The notes: generated by a model from the letters alone, not told the origin. A stretch of DNA of 64,000 bases from Aphrocallistes beatrix (GCA_963281255.1 OY725488.1:4921925-4985924); one strand, 5' to 3'. Counted from the stretch's first letter, positions 32,365 to 44,601 are shown. Numbers and translations are program-made.

Positions 32365-33694
32365 TTAATTCATGAAGAATCTTTTGTGAACAGGTTTAGC
32401 TTTTCGCGACTTCTTCCCTTCTTTGAAGTGTTCAGCACAATGTATTTGAGTTAAGGAAGCCACGACAAAGCTGCCCCAAGCTGCTTTCTCCTTGCTAGTG
32501 AGCCTCTTGGGGGAATTCCCTGCAATCATGGTCTTCTTTATTTGTGCTCTGACGAAGACACCGGCTTTGATCTTTCCCTCAGACAGCCTCAGACAGCAAG
32601 GGAAGAAGTCTCGAAGATGCTTGAACAAGGCTGCAGAATCCTTATCTAAAACTTTGACAAATTGTTTCATAAGGCCTAATTTTATATGTAGTGGTGGCAT
32701 CAACACCTTCGGGGGATCATGAGTGGCTCACACTTGACGTTGTTCTTTACTATAGAAAAATCGTTTCGCTGTGGCCAGTCCCGCCTGTGGTAGTGCGCTG
32801 CAGTGTCTCTGCTATCCCAAAGGCAAAGATAACAGGAAAACTTGGTCCAAGCGCCTTGGAGACCCATTAGGAATGCCACTATTTATCTCCAATGACCTCC
32901 CACCGTACTCATCATATTTCAAGGCGTCTATCAAATGTCTTCACGCTATTGTATTCTTCTTTGAATGAAACTGAGTGAGCCAGGGGAAGAGATGGGTATT
33001 TGTTCCCATTATGGAGCAGCACAGCTTTGAGACTCCTGGATGAGCTATCAATGAAGAGTCGCCATTCGTTCGAGTTACATGCGTTTCCGATTGCTTCGAA
33101 CAGACTGGTTACATCGTGACAGAAACAGAGGCCATTTTCACAAGTGAAGAATTTGGAGAAAGCAAGGTGGCGTTTCCCCTGAACAGTGACTTGCACACTT
33201 TCATGCAACAAGTTCCACTGCTTGAGCCTAGATGTCAAAAGCTCAGCATAGGACTTTGTAAGATTAAGATCTCTGATCAAGTCATTGTGGTCTTTTTGGT
33301 TGGGGTAGTATGGGTTCTTCTCTTCAGCTGCATCTCCTAAATTGTAATCTTGATCTACCATGTCCCATTCAGACTGTATGCTCTGTTCTGAAGACGACTG
33401 CTCTCTCTCTCTCTCTCTCTCTCTCCAGAGGAGTGGGTACAAGGAACTCCGGGCAGTGTGGCACCGGGACGATGGATGATGGAAGGTCCAGATAAGTAAA
33501 ACAGGAGCGTTCATGCCAGTCCGACGTTTTAAAGGATCTACCTTACAGAAGTAGCAATTGCTTGAGTGGTCAGTGGGTTCCCGCCAAATTCTTGGGATAG
33601 CGAACTTCATAGCTCTCTTTTCCTCTCTGTACCATCCTACAAAAGAACAAGATAAAATCGTGACTAAAAATAAGTTCACACATAACATGTGCAA
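32365..33694 (-). pseudogene. Broken copy of an unnamed repetitive invertebrate gene family
   Basis: The upstream part (32912-33694) has DLNLTKSYAELLTSRLKQWN, FCHDVTSLFEAIGNA and EWRLFIDSSSRSLKAVLLHN. After breaks comes LMGLQGAWTKFSCYLCLWD (~32850), then DWPQRNDF and CEPLMIP. The part from 32706 reads VLMPPLHIKLGLMKQFVKVL and LSEGKIKAGVFVRAQI. I recognise this order from highly repeated, unnamed proteins common in invertebrate genomes, widely presumed to come from mobile elements. No database name is claimed. The usual C-terminal HxLNSHL and EQGERFHQD-type region is missing. A CT microsatellite near 33401 gives a run of Arg-Glu and is an insertion or expansion. It is a pseudogene by frameshifts near 32720 and 32930. 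Confidence 0.65.
33401..33425. repeat. (CT)12 microsatellite
   Basis: Pure CT run within the minus-strand pseudogene. Confidence 0.9.
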
Positions 33695-34261
33695 GACATT
33701 CGTGCCTTTTACCTTCCAGAGTTTTTGCAGTACTCGTAGTTGAAATGTGGTGCCCAGGATTTGTCTTAATCCCCGGCAGGTATGCCGAAATATGTCTTGT
33801 AGGCCTCGGACAACTTAGCAGATGCCGTCACGAAGTACTTTCTCGCTCGTGAGTACTTTCTTGCTCGTGTCTGCCGGATGCTTACAGCTTCTTGATGCCA
33901 TCTCAGAAAATGCAGATATGTTAGGCAGCTAGAACAAAACTGAATTGGTTTGGTTAATAAGGCTCCTGTATTTATGTCACTATTTGTAATAATTGAAAGC
34001 TATAGAAGATTTAAGATAGTTCTTGAAAGTTCTATATGACAGTTCTTGAAAGTTCTAGAAATTTCTATATGACTATATCAGATACTCAGCACTAAATTTA
34101 TCTATAATATTCTGAAAATTGGTTAATTTCGAAATATCATTGTCCAGATCAGAAAAACAAAGTTTCAAAGGAATAATAATAAATTTCTGTATTTTTTAAG
34201 TATAAAGAATTGGGAAATAACACTTTGAACCTAGGAACAAAATACAAACACGAACTTGTTA
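33695..34261. other. No gene recognised
   Basis: Possible N-terminal remains of the preceding pseudogene on the minus strand up to ~33900, then AT-rich spacer containing a short tandem AGTTCTTGAAAGTTCTA repeat (34018-34065). Confidence 0.4.
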
Positions 34262-35634
34262 CACAGTGTAATTATTGAGACTTTTTGGATAATTGTTTTA
34301 ATTGACGTGGCTACTTCTTTTAAACCCATACGAAGTACGAACTATTATATTTATACTAAATGCTGGTATATCTTGCCATTATTACTTATCTCTCCATCAG
34401 AAATTCTTCTACTCTTTCGAAATGTTTTTTCTTAACAAAATTTTACATTTTATTAATTAATTTAAATTCTACCTATTTTCTAACTTTGGTCTATTATATC
34501 TAAATCATTTTGACTACAAGACCTTTACGATGTCTCAGTTAACTATCCGTAATCGAATCAAAACGCTTTTTGATGCAGGCATAGCATCAGCTCCAGACAT
34601 TATTAGACGCACCAAGCTTCCGAGAAGTACTGTCTTTAGGATTGTGAAGAGAATTCGCAACCAAGAATCTCTTGAACATAAACAAGGTGCCGGAGCTCCT
34701 CATAAATGCTCATATAGGCAGAAAAAATCCATAATTACTACGTTGTCACGTTGTCCGCGGATTAAGCTACGAGAACTAAGAGCTAAAATGTCAAGTAAAT
34801 TCGACAACTCCTTATCTACAAACACAATTTACCGCGTAACCTGACGTGCTGGATTCAAATCGACGAAGGCGATAAACGGTCCCTTAATCTCTGAGAGAGT
34901 TGCTGCAGCAAGCGTTGTATGGGTTAAACAGCACTTAAAGCAGGTTTGGGGGAATGTTTGGTTCCCAGATGAGTGCTCTGTGTGGTTGAATAGTGGTAAT
35001 GTAAGGTTTTGGACTAAGGGAACATCAAGAATAACCTTTAAGATTCCTAAGCACTCACCAAAGGTCTACATCTAGGTGGGCTATTTACCACCGTGGGGCT
35101 TCAGTAGTTAAGATTTTCACTGAAAATTTTAATACAAATGTGTATCTTAACATCTTGAGTGAATGCTTAATCGAATCAGCAAATCTATTCTATCCTGATG
35201 ACTGGATATTACAAGAGGACAATTCTCCGGTCTACTAATCGAACCTGAGTAAGACCAGGTTATTGAACCAGAATATTACTGTTTTGGACTTGCCAAGTAC
35301 TTCACCGGACTTAAGTCCAATTAAAAACCTTTAGACAACCCTAAGCACCGTTTACTTAAGAAAGAACTGCTAAACAAGGACGACCTAATTCATAGTATTA
35401 AAAGAGAATGGGAGACCTTCACCCCAGATTTTCTTAAAAATTAAGTGTTCTCTATGAGTAAGCGAGTACGGATGTGCAAAGAAAACGGAGGAGAGAAAAT
35501 TAAATACTAAATTGTGTTACTGAAAGGTTTCAAATATCTGCATCAATATTTATATGCGAAGAAATATAAAAAATGCCGAGATTATTTAAGTTATGATTAA
35601 TTGAAAAATGTCTCAATAATTATGAAACACACTG
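34262..35634 (+). mobile_element. Tc1 transposon, inactive (DD34E spacing)
   Basis: The left end CACAGTGTAATTATTGAGAC follows TA (34260-34261). The right end is the complement of CAGTGTGTTTCATAATTATT, followed by CA instead of TA, so one flank has mutated. Length ~1373 bp, normal for Tc1. Confidence 0.8.
34530..35444 (+). pseudogene. Tc1 transposase pseudogene
   Basis: The N-terminus MSQLTIRNRIKTLFDAGI and LPRSTVFRIVKRI is a paired-type helix-turn-helix, and IKLRELRAKM with STNTIYRV is the second one. A TGA follows at ~34841. The core has VWFPDECSVWL (first Asp, ~34970), ILQEDNSPVY (second Asp, ~35220) and STSPDLSPIKNL (~35315), where Lys replaces the catalytic Glu. Thirty-four residues separate the second Asp from that position, the Tc1 norm. 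Several stops (near 35074, 35236 and 35332) and frame changes. Dead. Confidence 0.85.
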
Positions 35635-35989
35635 CAATGTGATTCTTGTGGACTAAAAAAAGATATTTTTAGTCTCAGTAGGTCAATTGACCCCGAACAT
35701 CGATATTTCGTTACACGACATTTTGCTACGAATTTGATTGGTTGATAATTTCATTTTAATGTCTGTGTTATGTTACATTTAATTAACTTATTAGTAACCT
35801 ATTTTGTATCAACTTTATCAAGTAAGATGGTTCTGGTTACACAATCCTAATAAGAATAGGATCTAAGTAGTTAAAAAATGACATAGTTTAGTCAAATATA
35901 TGAACCAAAAAATTATCAGCTGTTTATCTCACACTGCCTATTGGTATCTAAATTTTGATAAATGGGATAAAATTTTAGCACCTCGAAAT
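35635..35989. other. No gene recognised
   Basis: AT-rich spacer containing TCGATATTTCGTTACACGAC, no repeat assignment. Confidence 0.45.
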
Positions 35990-36600
35990 GCTGCATGCGT
36001 CTAAAATCTGGTTACTAGATGAAACTTCAAAACTGTTCCTTCCCTTTTTGCACAAGTATATGTAATACTTGCTCTTCATGGGCAATCTAGCCCCCTACAG
36101 CATGGTCATCTCCCGAGCCTCTTCGTTCCATTACCTAATAATTATTGATAATATGTATCTATATCGCAAGATACTTACTTTAGAATGTGGCAACAGATCC
36201 AAATACTGTGCCCCAAAGCTCACACAACTCAAATGCTCATGGGCTTCGAAAAAGCTGCCATTAATAGCTTTGAGCATTTCTGGCCTGAGGCTTAAGTTTT
36301 TCTTCTTTTGCCTCACACAAATATCTGTCGCAAGATACAACTGAAGGATTACAATCAATATGAATAATCTGCCATACACATCCTGCTATTTCCTGCTCTT
36401 CCTTTGCTTCCCTCTTTGGAATACTTTACCTGACTTTAAAAAAATAGTACAACAACTTCATATGTCTCAGAGAAAACCAAGCAAGTTCTGTATTTTGAGA
36501 AGACCTATTCATGGTGCACACTCCCAGGTGATTCATACTAGGAGAGGTTGTTTTCTAGTGCAATATTGTATCCTGCGAGTATTGAGCACGGTTGCAAATT
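35990..36600 (+). pseudogene. Second MULE transposase relic
   Basis: IWLLDETSK (~36030) corresponds to the first-Asp motif of FLYWCH-type MULEs. After frame changes FRMWQQIQILCPKAHTTQML is followed by MGFEKAAINSFEHFWPEA (~36185-36290), where Gly replaces the second catalytic Asp. PHTNICRKIQ and YFEKTYSWC follow, again family features. It is closer in these motifs to the common animal MULE core than to the copy at 23836-26016, so it is a separate lineage. No terminal repeats were found. Confidence 0.72.
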
Positions 36601-36714
36601 GTACAACAGGACACATTTTTGGGTACCGAAAATAAGGATTCTGTGACTCATGCTCGGAATCATGAAGAAGAGTTACTCCTAGTTATTCAAGTAGTATATA
36701 GTATATCTATATAC

Positions 36715-37188
36715 CGAGTGAAGAAACTGCCAGGCGCAGAAAGCAGATCTTTGGTATGTGGGAGTCTTTTGGCTATGGCTCCACTAAGTTCAGACCTCAG
36801 ATGAATTTGTCGACACATCATGGAATTATTACGTCATTGTCACCTTTTTTATTATTGGAAATTTCAGTTTTGACTATAACTCAGCCGTTTTAGATTATAG
36901 AAGGCTGAAATTTTAATAGAATGTGTATATTATATTTCTCAAATATGATACAACTATCTTCAGAAATGATGACTCATCACTCTGTTGTGTCGTCATCATT
37001 ACACATCAAAAATTGACAAACATGATGATTTTATGTGTGATATCGATTATAAAGAAATACAGACGTATTTAGAGATGTTCATATACCTTTTAATTAATAA
37101 ATGTTAGCCTATACTCCTAAAGTACGCCTCTGCCCGATACAAAGTGTCCGCCAGCCGTGCAGCGCAAGCAAGCGAACCGCGCTTCTAT
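36715..37188 (+). mobile_element. Helitron-like copy
   Basis: Starts within GAGTGAAGAAACTGCCAGGC (5' end eroded) and keeps GTGGGAGTCTTTTGGCTATG and the GC-rich tip GCAAGCAAGCGAACCGCGCT. The TGACGTCA sites have mutated (TTACGTCA, TGTCGTCA), so this is an older copy. Confidence 0.65.
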
Positions 37189-37299
37189 CAATTATATTTC
37201 ATCCGGTAATACTACAATACAGAGTAAACCACCCCTCGCTAATCTAAACACTTCATTTTAAAATCTGGCTATTGCAAAGGCTTCTATTATGCTATTGGC

Positions 37300-38198
37300 C
37301 ATGGCTTTTATAAGGCCTCACAGTAACTTACGGATTTTGGACTAGGAATGCGGTGGAAGATGGTTGATCTAATACATGAGCTACCTAAAATCATTATCTA
37401 CGCACAATAGAACTTAGGAATTTATTACCAGCCTATATAAATATTGTTTCAAAGTACCTATATCCCTTGTTAAAATTGGATTAGACATTATATGTTTGCG
37501 CAATAGGTTATACTATTGAGAATTTTATTGATTTTCAGAGGCCTTTTATGAACACTTCCAAGTGTTTTAATATAATCCTTTTCGCATAGAACTGGGCTGT
37601 GAATGGGTTGATGCGAAAATTTGGAATTTTTTCTTGGAATGTTGTTACTTTCCAGTGATGCTATGGAAATGTATTTTGGCCATTTGAGGTCATATCTTGA
37701 AAACCATTAGAGATAGACTTTCAATTTTATTCCATTTAATGGCGGATAGATTACTTCCTATTAAGTGATAATATCATTTCTGTGTCTAAATTCAATGGTT
37801 TACGAGATATGAAACAAATTACCAAAGGTGACTACTCTGAAAAATGTATTATTATTCGTAAACCATTCTATTTAGACGTATAAACTATATTTTCGCTTAA
37901 TATGAAGTAACCTGTTCACTATCAAATGGAATTAAATTTAAAAGTGCATTTACGGTTTTTCAAGATATGAGCCCAAATGACCAAAATGCGTTTCCATCGC
38001 AACACTGGGATGTAGCAATATTCTATTAAAAAATTCAAAATTTTCCCATCAACCCATTCACAGCTCAGTTCTAGGCGTAAAGCAAGTTTGTACGTGGATA
38101 ATGATTTTTTGCAGCTCATGTATCAGATCAACCATCTTCCACCGCATCCCAAGTCCAAATTCTGCAAGTTACTGTGAGGCCTTATGTTGTAGGCCATG
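37300..38198. mobile_element. Palindromic MITE, family B copy 2
   Basis: Ends CATGGCTTTTATAAGGCCTC and the complement ending TGTTGTAGGCCATG pair. The arms match over ~430 bp (ACTTACGGATTTTGGACTAG, GGTGGAAGATGGTTGAT). Flanks TATTGGC and TATTAGC differ at one base and look like a 7-bp target duplication. No coding region; minus-strand frame 37922-38119 is an arm artefact. Confidence 0.72.
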
Positions 38199-40692
38199 TA
38201 TTAGCTAATTTTGTAGATAGTTAAATTAAATCCTGATTTGATCTTGAGCTCTATTTCGATTATATAGTGAACTTGAGAAAGTGTACTTGAACTTACAACG
38301 TTGGGAACCGTTACTGTAAGGTCTTAATTCAGTCATAATCATGCTGGTTCAACCAGTGGTAATATACGATGAAAAACTGAGCAGCATTTCAATCTTTACA
38401 ATAGACCAATGCGTACTATAAGTATGATACAAACAAATGATAGAACAGAAATAAATTAGTTAGTGCCTGTATTCATGGTAGTGATGAATAATATGTTAGT
38501 AAATTTTTTTGCTCCTTCAAGCCATCATCAGGAGTCACTTATTGAGGCAGATGTCCCTCGAACTCTTTATCATAGTGTAATATTCCTTAAAAGTGTCCCT
38601 CATTTTAAGAGGAGTGGGGTCTTTCAAGCATATTCAAGGTTATACATACTGTCTAAGAGTCCTGGAGTTCAGCTAGACAAAGCGGAAAGTTACAAATGGT
38701 CCTAGTATAATCACTTGGGGAGCAGTGAGATTACAACATCGGGTGAGCCTGGCTGGTATTCCAAATAATTGATCTGTTTGTATTTTAACTTGATAAAAAA
38801 TCTGATGTTAAGAAGAAATATTCTTATATATTCAAAGGTTTTAGAATCAGATCTTGGAAGGTTGGATTTAGGGATTTTCTAGGAGCGCAAAACGCTCCTT
38901 TAGGCGTATGATTTTAAAATTTAGAATATTACCCAATTTACCCTATATTATAATGTGATTTGTCGATTTACCGTGATATTTATCCAAAATAATGTGATAC
39001 ACAAGATCGTGTGAGCTAACAGTCTTGAAATAGTAAGCGAATCGATTTAGTGAATAAGAAGAGGAGATTTTAAAGTATGGCAGAGGTGAGATGCCAGGTG
39101 TAATGGTGAATAATGTTTATACCTCCATTTTAATGTTTCCTTAACTATCCCTAAAGCAATGGTTCCCACTCTTTTTCCTCTAAATCCCCCCCCTTATATA
39201 AACCATTTTTTGCATTCTCCCTTCCCAAATTTGTAGTTTGAAATACGTGTATAGATACTGAAGATACTTTAATTTGTCTAAGTGGCAGAATATATCTGAA
39301 CTATTACGTTAGCATTTCCTTATTGTCTTAAGTGTGCGTTTAAATTTGCTTTTGTTCGGTTGCTATAATATTTCCAATACGAGGGGAAGTGGAACTAAGT
39401 GCAACCCTGATTTCTGGTTTTACATCTAACCTATTTCTAGTATGTTTTATTTTAATGAGGCTTATTTGCTAAACGCAGCATCACATTCCCAATACGTTGG
39501 AAACGCCACTAGAACTTCCCTGCCTCATAAACAAGAAAAGGATAATCATCCAAACGACGGATCCAAAAACCGATTTGCTGACACTTGATTAAATTCAATC
39601 TTAGAGTGGAATATGAACGAAGTGAAATATTTTATGTTGAAATCATCATCTGAAATAATATCAAGAGTTAATTGATCAAAATCCTGTCGTAGTGTGCCGA
39701 ATAAAATGTCTTCAATAATGAAGATACATTCATATTGGATTCCTAGGAAACAACTCCAAAGCCGCTTACACAGAGTTAATGTTACCTTTTATATATAACA
39801 ACCTGGATTAGAAATTATGCACCAGTGTTCGCCTCTAAATACCCTTCTTCTTGTTTTTGTATGAGTGATTAATTGTTAAAAGAAAGTAACGTGCGTGTGA
39901 GAGTGATGTATAAAAGGGACATTGGAAGATTGTTATCATTATAACGTGATTACATAAATTATCCATTTCTATATGATAAATGCTAAAATAGTAACAAAAG
40001 CTTTCTGCTATATGCACAACTAATTACATTAATGTTATTAGCCAATGAAATTAATAACGAATTATCATGTAACGAAATGTCGGTATAATGTAGAATATCC
40101 ATTCGATTTATACAGCTAAAATCATGATTTTTAATTTCGATTTATTTCTTTTACATCTTGCGCTTTCTAGAGTAGATTAATGTTGTAGAATACAATGTTA
40201 ATATCAGTTTTTATTTAAATTGTCATAAAACAGTCAATTTTTTTCTTCAACAAGAATATGCGTTATTAGGCACCAAAAATGTTAACAAGAGGGAAAAGTT
40301 GAAAAGCATAAACGAAGTTTCCTTCCAAGATATCATCATCGTCTTTTTTCCTATTTTTTTCATTAATGAGGTTATCGGCTTATTAACTAACTCATTGGCA
40401 AAGTTAATTCTGAAACAATTGGAATCAGTAAAGTTTTCAAAAATGGAATTGGATGCTACACTCTGAAATTTTCCTAGATAGGAAATTAGATCATTCAAAT
40501 ATCAGATCCACTGAAATAATTATTTTGTATGAACAGGTGTCAAAAGGAGAACCGGTGGCATAAATGCAGCAATTAGACCTTACTATTGCTCAATCATTAT
40601 CAAATTTTATATGTAGGGGTGTTTCAAAAAGTAGAATCCAATTTCGTTGAGTAAATTTGACTACTTCCAATAGTTTTCGAATTATTAACTAA
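38199..40692. other. No gene assigned
   Basis: About 2.5 kb without recognised repeats. An 80-codon plus frame (38463-38705) and an 83-codon minus frame (40247-40498) carry no known motif. Codon use does not stand out. Confidence 0.4.
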
Positions 40693-40790
40693 CAAGCGCG
40701 CTTCGCTTGCTTGCGCTACGCAGCTTGAAGACACTGCGTGTCCGCAGATTTACCCATTGGGTGCTTGGGGATATTAGAGAAGCAATACGT
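40693..40790 (-). mobile_element. Helitron-like 3' tip fragment
   Basis: CAAGCGCGCTTCGCTTGCTT (40693-40712), then ACACTGCGTGTCCGC and a decayed GGCGCC-type segment. Only the last ~100 bp of the family. Confidence 0.6.
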
Positions 40791-41124
40791 CGCTTTCTTG
40801 TTTTATACTAAGTATGCTGAATTGTCATTTGTCTACGGTTACATTAATGAAATCAGAACTGTAGCATAAATTTTGTTCCGTGATAAATATAATTTACTTC
40901 GTATTAAGTCAACAAATCCTGAATGTAAGGTCAATTTGAATACACAAAGTTCACATTGCTAAATATTATTATACTTGAATAATCAATTTCAGTCCATGTC
41001 GTTAATAACAATTAGAGTGTGTTAGTATATGCTACGATCAATCAATTCGATCATAAAATAACCTTTAACTATCAAATTATAGAATCGAAATAGCTGTATT
41101 CGATCATTTAGTATATGAAATAGA
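40791..41124. other. No gene recognised
   Basis: AT-rich spacer. Confidence 0.4.
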
Positions 41125-41300
41125 ATCGTGTGAAATGGCATTATAAAAGGCTGATAATTGTTTGGTTCTCACATAAACCAATGAATTTCAATCATAAATA
41201 GTCCTTTTGGATGTATGCATAAGTCACTACTATTTTATTCCAATGTATATTAAAATAATCAAATTTGATTGGTCAGAACATTTTGTCATCTATCTCGACG
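41125..41300 (+). repeat. Uninterrupted copy of the repeat split by the MULE
   Basis: AATCGTGTGAAATGGCATTA, TTGGTTCTCACATAAACC, then AGTCCTTTTGGATGTATGC and CATAAGTCACTACT run continuously. The counterparts end at 18563 and resume at 26347, so this acts as an empty site for the MULE insertion. Confidence 0.7.
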
Positions 41301-41841
41301 AAGTGTAAACATTTCGCTTAGATCTTCGAACTCCCTGTTTAATTATTAATTACCTGTGCGCCAAATTTCACGCTTCTAGCACCTCCTAGTTCCTCAATCT
41401 ATTTGCACAAACAAAAAAACCCATTGCGTTTTAATATACAAGATTTTAAAGAGATAAGAAGATCGTTATCTCGTTGATGGGAAAAACAAAATTGATTAAA
41501 TTAAACTAATTGGGTATTTTTATATTGATCTTTGCTATCTAGAAATATGGATATAATGCTAAAGTCTTCACACTAATACTGGACTTGCTAGCTTTCAATA
41601 TATTTGAATTTGATTGAAAAAGTGTCTCCAAACTTTTGGCCCAGTGTATATCGGCCCAAAATATTCAAGCACAATAATTTGCATTATAGTTACTAGTACT
41701 AAAATAGTTCTCCATAGTATTGTCTATATAAGAACTGGTATAAAATGTACCATGGATGAAGTAGGGTATGGGAAATTCGAATTTTATTATTATTATTATT
41801 ATTATACAATTAAATGTCAAGGATTTTCCATTTTTATAATA
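41301..41841. other. No gene recognised; possible Tc1-like MITE arm
   Basis: 41640-41720 (CAGTGTATATCGGCCCAAAA, TATTCAAGCACAATA) resembles Tc1-like MITE ends, but the partner end was not found. A (TAT)n run lies at ~41785-41810. Confidence 0.35.
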
Positions 41842-41997
41842 CACTCGACTCCGCTTAATGGGCCAGATCGGTCAGAAGACATTTTGTTGTGAGTAAGCGG
41901 AGAACCCTATAAACCGAAAATGTTTTGTATTAGCCTCTAGTATGTGTGAGAGCTATTCTGATCCTGGCAAAAACTGACCCGATTAAGCGGAGTAGAC
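41842..41997. mobile_element. Small pogo-like MITE
   Basis: CACTCGACTCCGCTTAATGG follows TA, and GATTAAGCGGAGTAGA is its imperfect complement on the right. Internal AAGCGGAGAACCC. Non-coding. Confidence 0.6.
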
Positions 41998-42048
41998 TTT
42001 CCTTGAAAATTAAAGTGTCAAAATACTTGATTCGTTTTTAATGATTTA

Positions 42049-42540
42049 CAAGCGCGCTTCGCTTGCTTGCAATACGCGGCAGGAGGACACTTTGTGTACG
42101 CTAGAGAGGCCCTTTGGGCGCCTCGGCTCACCTCAATTAATTATATGGCAGATAACAACTCTAAATACGTCTATCTTACTTTTAAAATCGATATCAAAAA
42201 TCACCAATTTTTTCAATTTTTCAAATTTTGATGTGTAATGATGACTTCATAACAGAGTGATGAGTTATCATTTTGATAGTTGTATCACTTGTGAAGAATA
42301 TTAATATACGCATTATATTAGAATTTCAGCCTTCTATAATCTATAATGATTGATTTATATTCGAAAACTGAAATTTCTAATTATAGTAAAAGGTGACAAG
42401 GACGTCATATTTCCATGATGAGTCGACATTTTTGTTTGAGATCAGAACTTAGTGGCGCCATAACCAAAATACTCCCACTTGCCAAAAATCAGCTTTTATG
42501 TGCTTTGGCAGTTTCCTCAGTCAATTCGTTACAGATATAT
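42049..42540 (-). mobile_element. Helitron-like copy
   Basis: The 3' tip CAAGCGCGCTTCGCTTGCTT lies at 42049, and the 5' side CAATTCGTTACAGATATA is near 42525-42540. Older than the copies at 21848-22918, judged by mutated TGACGTCA sites. Confidence 0.65.
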
Positions 42541-42576
42541 ATATAGATATATATAGTATATATACTCAAATGAATC

Positions 42577-43065
42577 TACGAATTGATTGAAGAAACTGCC
42601 AGGCACAGAAAGCTATTTTTTTTGCATTAGTGAGTCTTTAGTTATGGCTCCAATGAGTTCTGAACTCAGATGAGAATGTCGGATCATGATGGAATTATGA
42701 TAACATTGTCACCTTTTTTTATTTTTTGAAATTTAAGTTTTTCGACTATAACTCATCCATTTTAGGTGATAAAACATTAAATTTTAATAGAATGTATACA
42801 TTAATATATCTCAAATATGAGACAACTCTCATTAAAAATGATATCTCGTCACTCTGTTGTGAAGTCATCATTATCCATCATAAATTTTAAAATTGACAAA
42901 TTTGATGTTTTTCTAGTGATATCATTTATAACAGTAATACAGACGTATTTAGAAATGTTTCCACCTTATAATTAATCAATGTGAGCCTCGGCGCACAAAC
43001 TACGCCTCTGGTGGACACTTTCGTGTCCGCCATCCGCACAGAGCAAGTATTGAAGCGCGTTTGTA
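42577..43065 (+). mobile_element. Helitron-like copy, head-to-head with the previous
   Basis: CTACGAATTGATTGAAGAAA to a decayed tip AGTATTGAAGCGCGTTTGT. With the preceding inverted copy it makes a head-to-head pair sharing the AT microsatellite at 42541-42576. Confidence 0.65.
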
Positions 43066-43490
43066 ATACTCTAATCGGACAAAAGAAATCCTTAATATTT
43101 TCCATCATAATTAGTTATATAGTGGGTCTATTCATGAGTGAAATGTAATTAAACTGTTACTCATATTCTACACATTCATTCATATTTTACACATTCGAAT
43201 TACTCAGGTTAGATGCCTTCTATTGTTTTATTCAGTTCCAAGGTTAAGATGCATTAAACTGTGCCACTTTGTGCCACTCCTCGTCATCATGTCTAATGGT
43301 AATAGTAGTGAAAAGTGGCATAAAGTGACCAAGATTGATAATAATTCAACTGATGAATGAATATGGCAATACCTGACTAATTCGAATGTGTAGAATATGA
43401 ATTTGAAATCGAAATTACAGTATCTGTTACAATCTGATTATGCTTCTCTCCATGAATAGACCCACTTTATAACTAGCCCTGATGGAAAAT
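43066..43490. mobile_element. Tc1-like palindromic MITE, most complete copy
   Basis: The left arm begins CTCTAATCGGACAAAAG after TA and the right arm ends ACTAGCCCTGATGGAAAATG. CACATTCGAATTACTCAGG pairs with CCTGACTAATTCGAATGTG. The centre has TGTGCCACTTTGTGCCACTC. Reference for the fragments at 2411, 10196/13914, 16155 and 30228. Confidence 0.65.
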
Positions 43491-44432
43491 GATTGATTTT
43501 ATTTAATAATCGGGATTACACATAACTCAATCCATATACAACTAAGAGATTGAGTCTCTAACCTGATCTGAAGATTATTCATATTTTCATACTGCCCCTA
43601 AACTGTGACAAAATGCGCTGCCCAATGAAATTTGCAGGTTTCCAATTTTACAGTAGAATTAAATATAGTTGGGTAAATATGAATCATACCTACCTAACTC
43701 AGTGTATCTAAACAAGTTGCAATCACTTTTAAAACTTAAAATCTGATTGGCTGAGATTGGAAAGTTTCGATCAATGGAATAGCCGGGTTTTAATTTTATA
43801 GTATAATTAAATAAGATTGGTTATTATAGATTATTCTTAACTCCATGCATGTAAATAAATTATAATCCCTCTATAAACTCGATCTGATTTGTTGCCATGA
43901 AAGAATTTTTTTAAAACGCAATTATGACTAAAATAAACTTGCCAAACTCGACCCCAATGAATACTACACAATATTTCATGATGTAGATTTCAAATTTCGA
44001 AATCAAAAATGGATATATTCTGATTATAATATTGACATTTCGTGTCCTACTTTTCACTTGATGAAACTACAATATCGGTATGTGTACCGATGTTTTTAAG
44101 CTGCAAATGTCATTCAAAATATTTTAAAGATACTTACATTGAGAGGTTAACTATTATCAGTAGAGATAATTTGTATCATTAGACCACAAGATTAAATGTC
44201 TAAAATGCAATATCTGATAATGGCGAAGAGATATCCAGCATTAATAAATGTACAAACAAGGTAATACCCGAGAAATACAGGACCGTTTTTGTATTAAACT
44301 AGACATCATTCTGGTACATAGAGTTTTTGTTGGATTTCTGGTGTTATATTTCGACCAAATATATTCCACCTTTAGTATATGAAATATCAGATTTGTGTGG
44401 CCATTTGAACATTTACATTCCTTTCCTGTAAG
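43491..44432. other. No gene recognised
   Basis: AT-rich. No frame above chance. Confidence 0.4.
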
Positions 44433-44601
44433 CAAAGAGAGTGATAAGTGACCTGATCAAGATACGTACAAAAATCCTTTCTAGATCAAAAGAAGAATAC
44501 AACTTTCCTACTGTCTTAACGCGTGGCAAAAAATACAATCTAAACTCTGAAGGAATGTATGATAAGCAGGAGAATTGCGGTGCGTTTGATGAGCATAATA
44601 C
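44433..44601 (+). CDS. Candidate orphan exon, unknown protein
   Basis: Preceded by TTCCTTTCCTGTAAG and ended by a near-ideal donor GTATGTAAG at 44602, this 169-bp stretch stays open. It reads KRVISDLIKIRTKILSRSK, then EEYNFPTVLTRGKKYNLNSE and MYDKQENCGAFDEHNT. Upstream in the same frame there is a stop (in TGTAAG), consistent with an exon edge. Composition is less AT-rich and richer in charged residues than the surroundings. I do not recognise the family and no neighbouring exon is evident, so it may be chance or part of a long-intron host gene. Confidence 0.35.

Noticed and set aside
33377-33430. Arg-Glu repeat protein segment
   Set aside because: Produced by a CT microsatellite inside a pseudogene.
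37922-38119. 65-codon minus-strand frame
   Set aside because: Lies wholly in the arm of a palindromic MITE and has no family motif.
39170-39240. Possible hAT terminus (AATGGTTCCCACTCTTTTT)
   Set aside because: No matching opposite end or 8-bp duplication was found.
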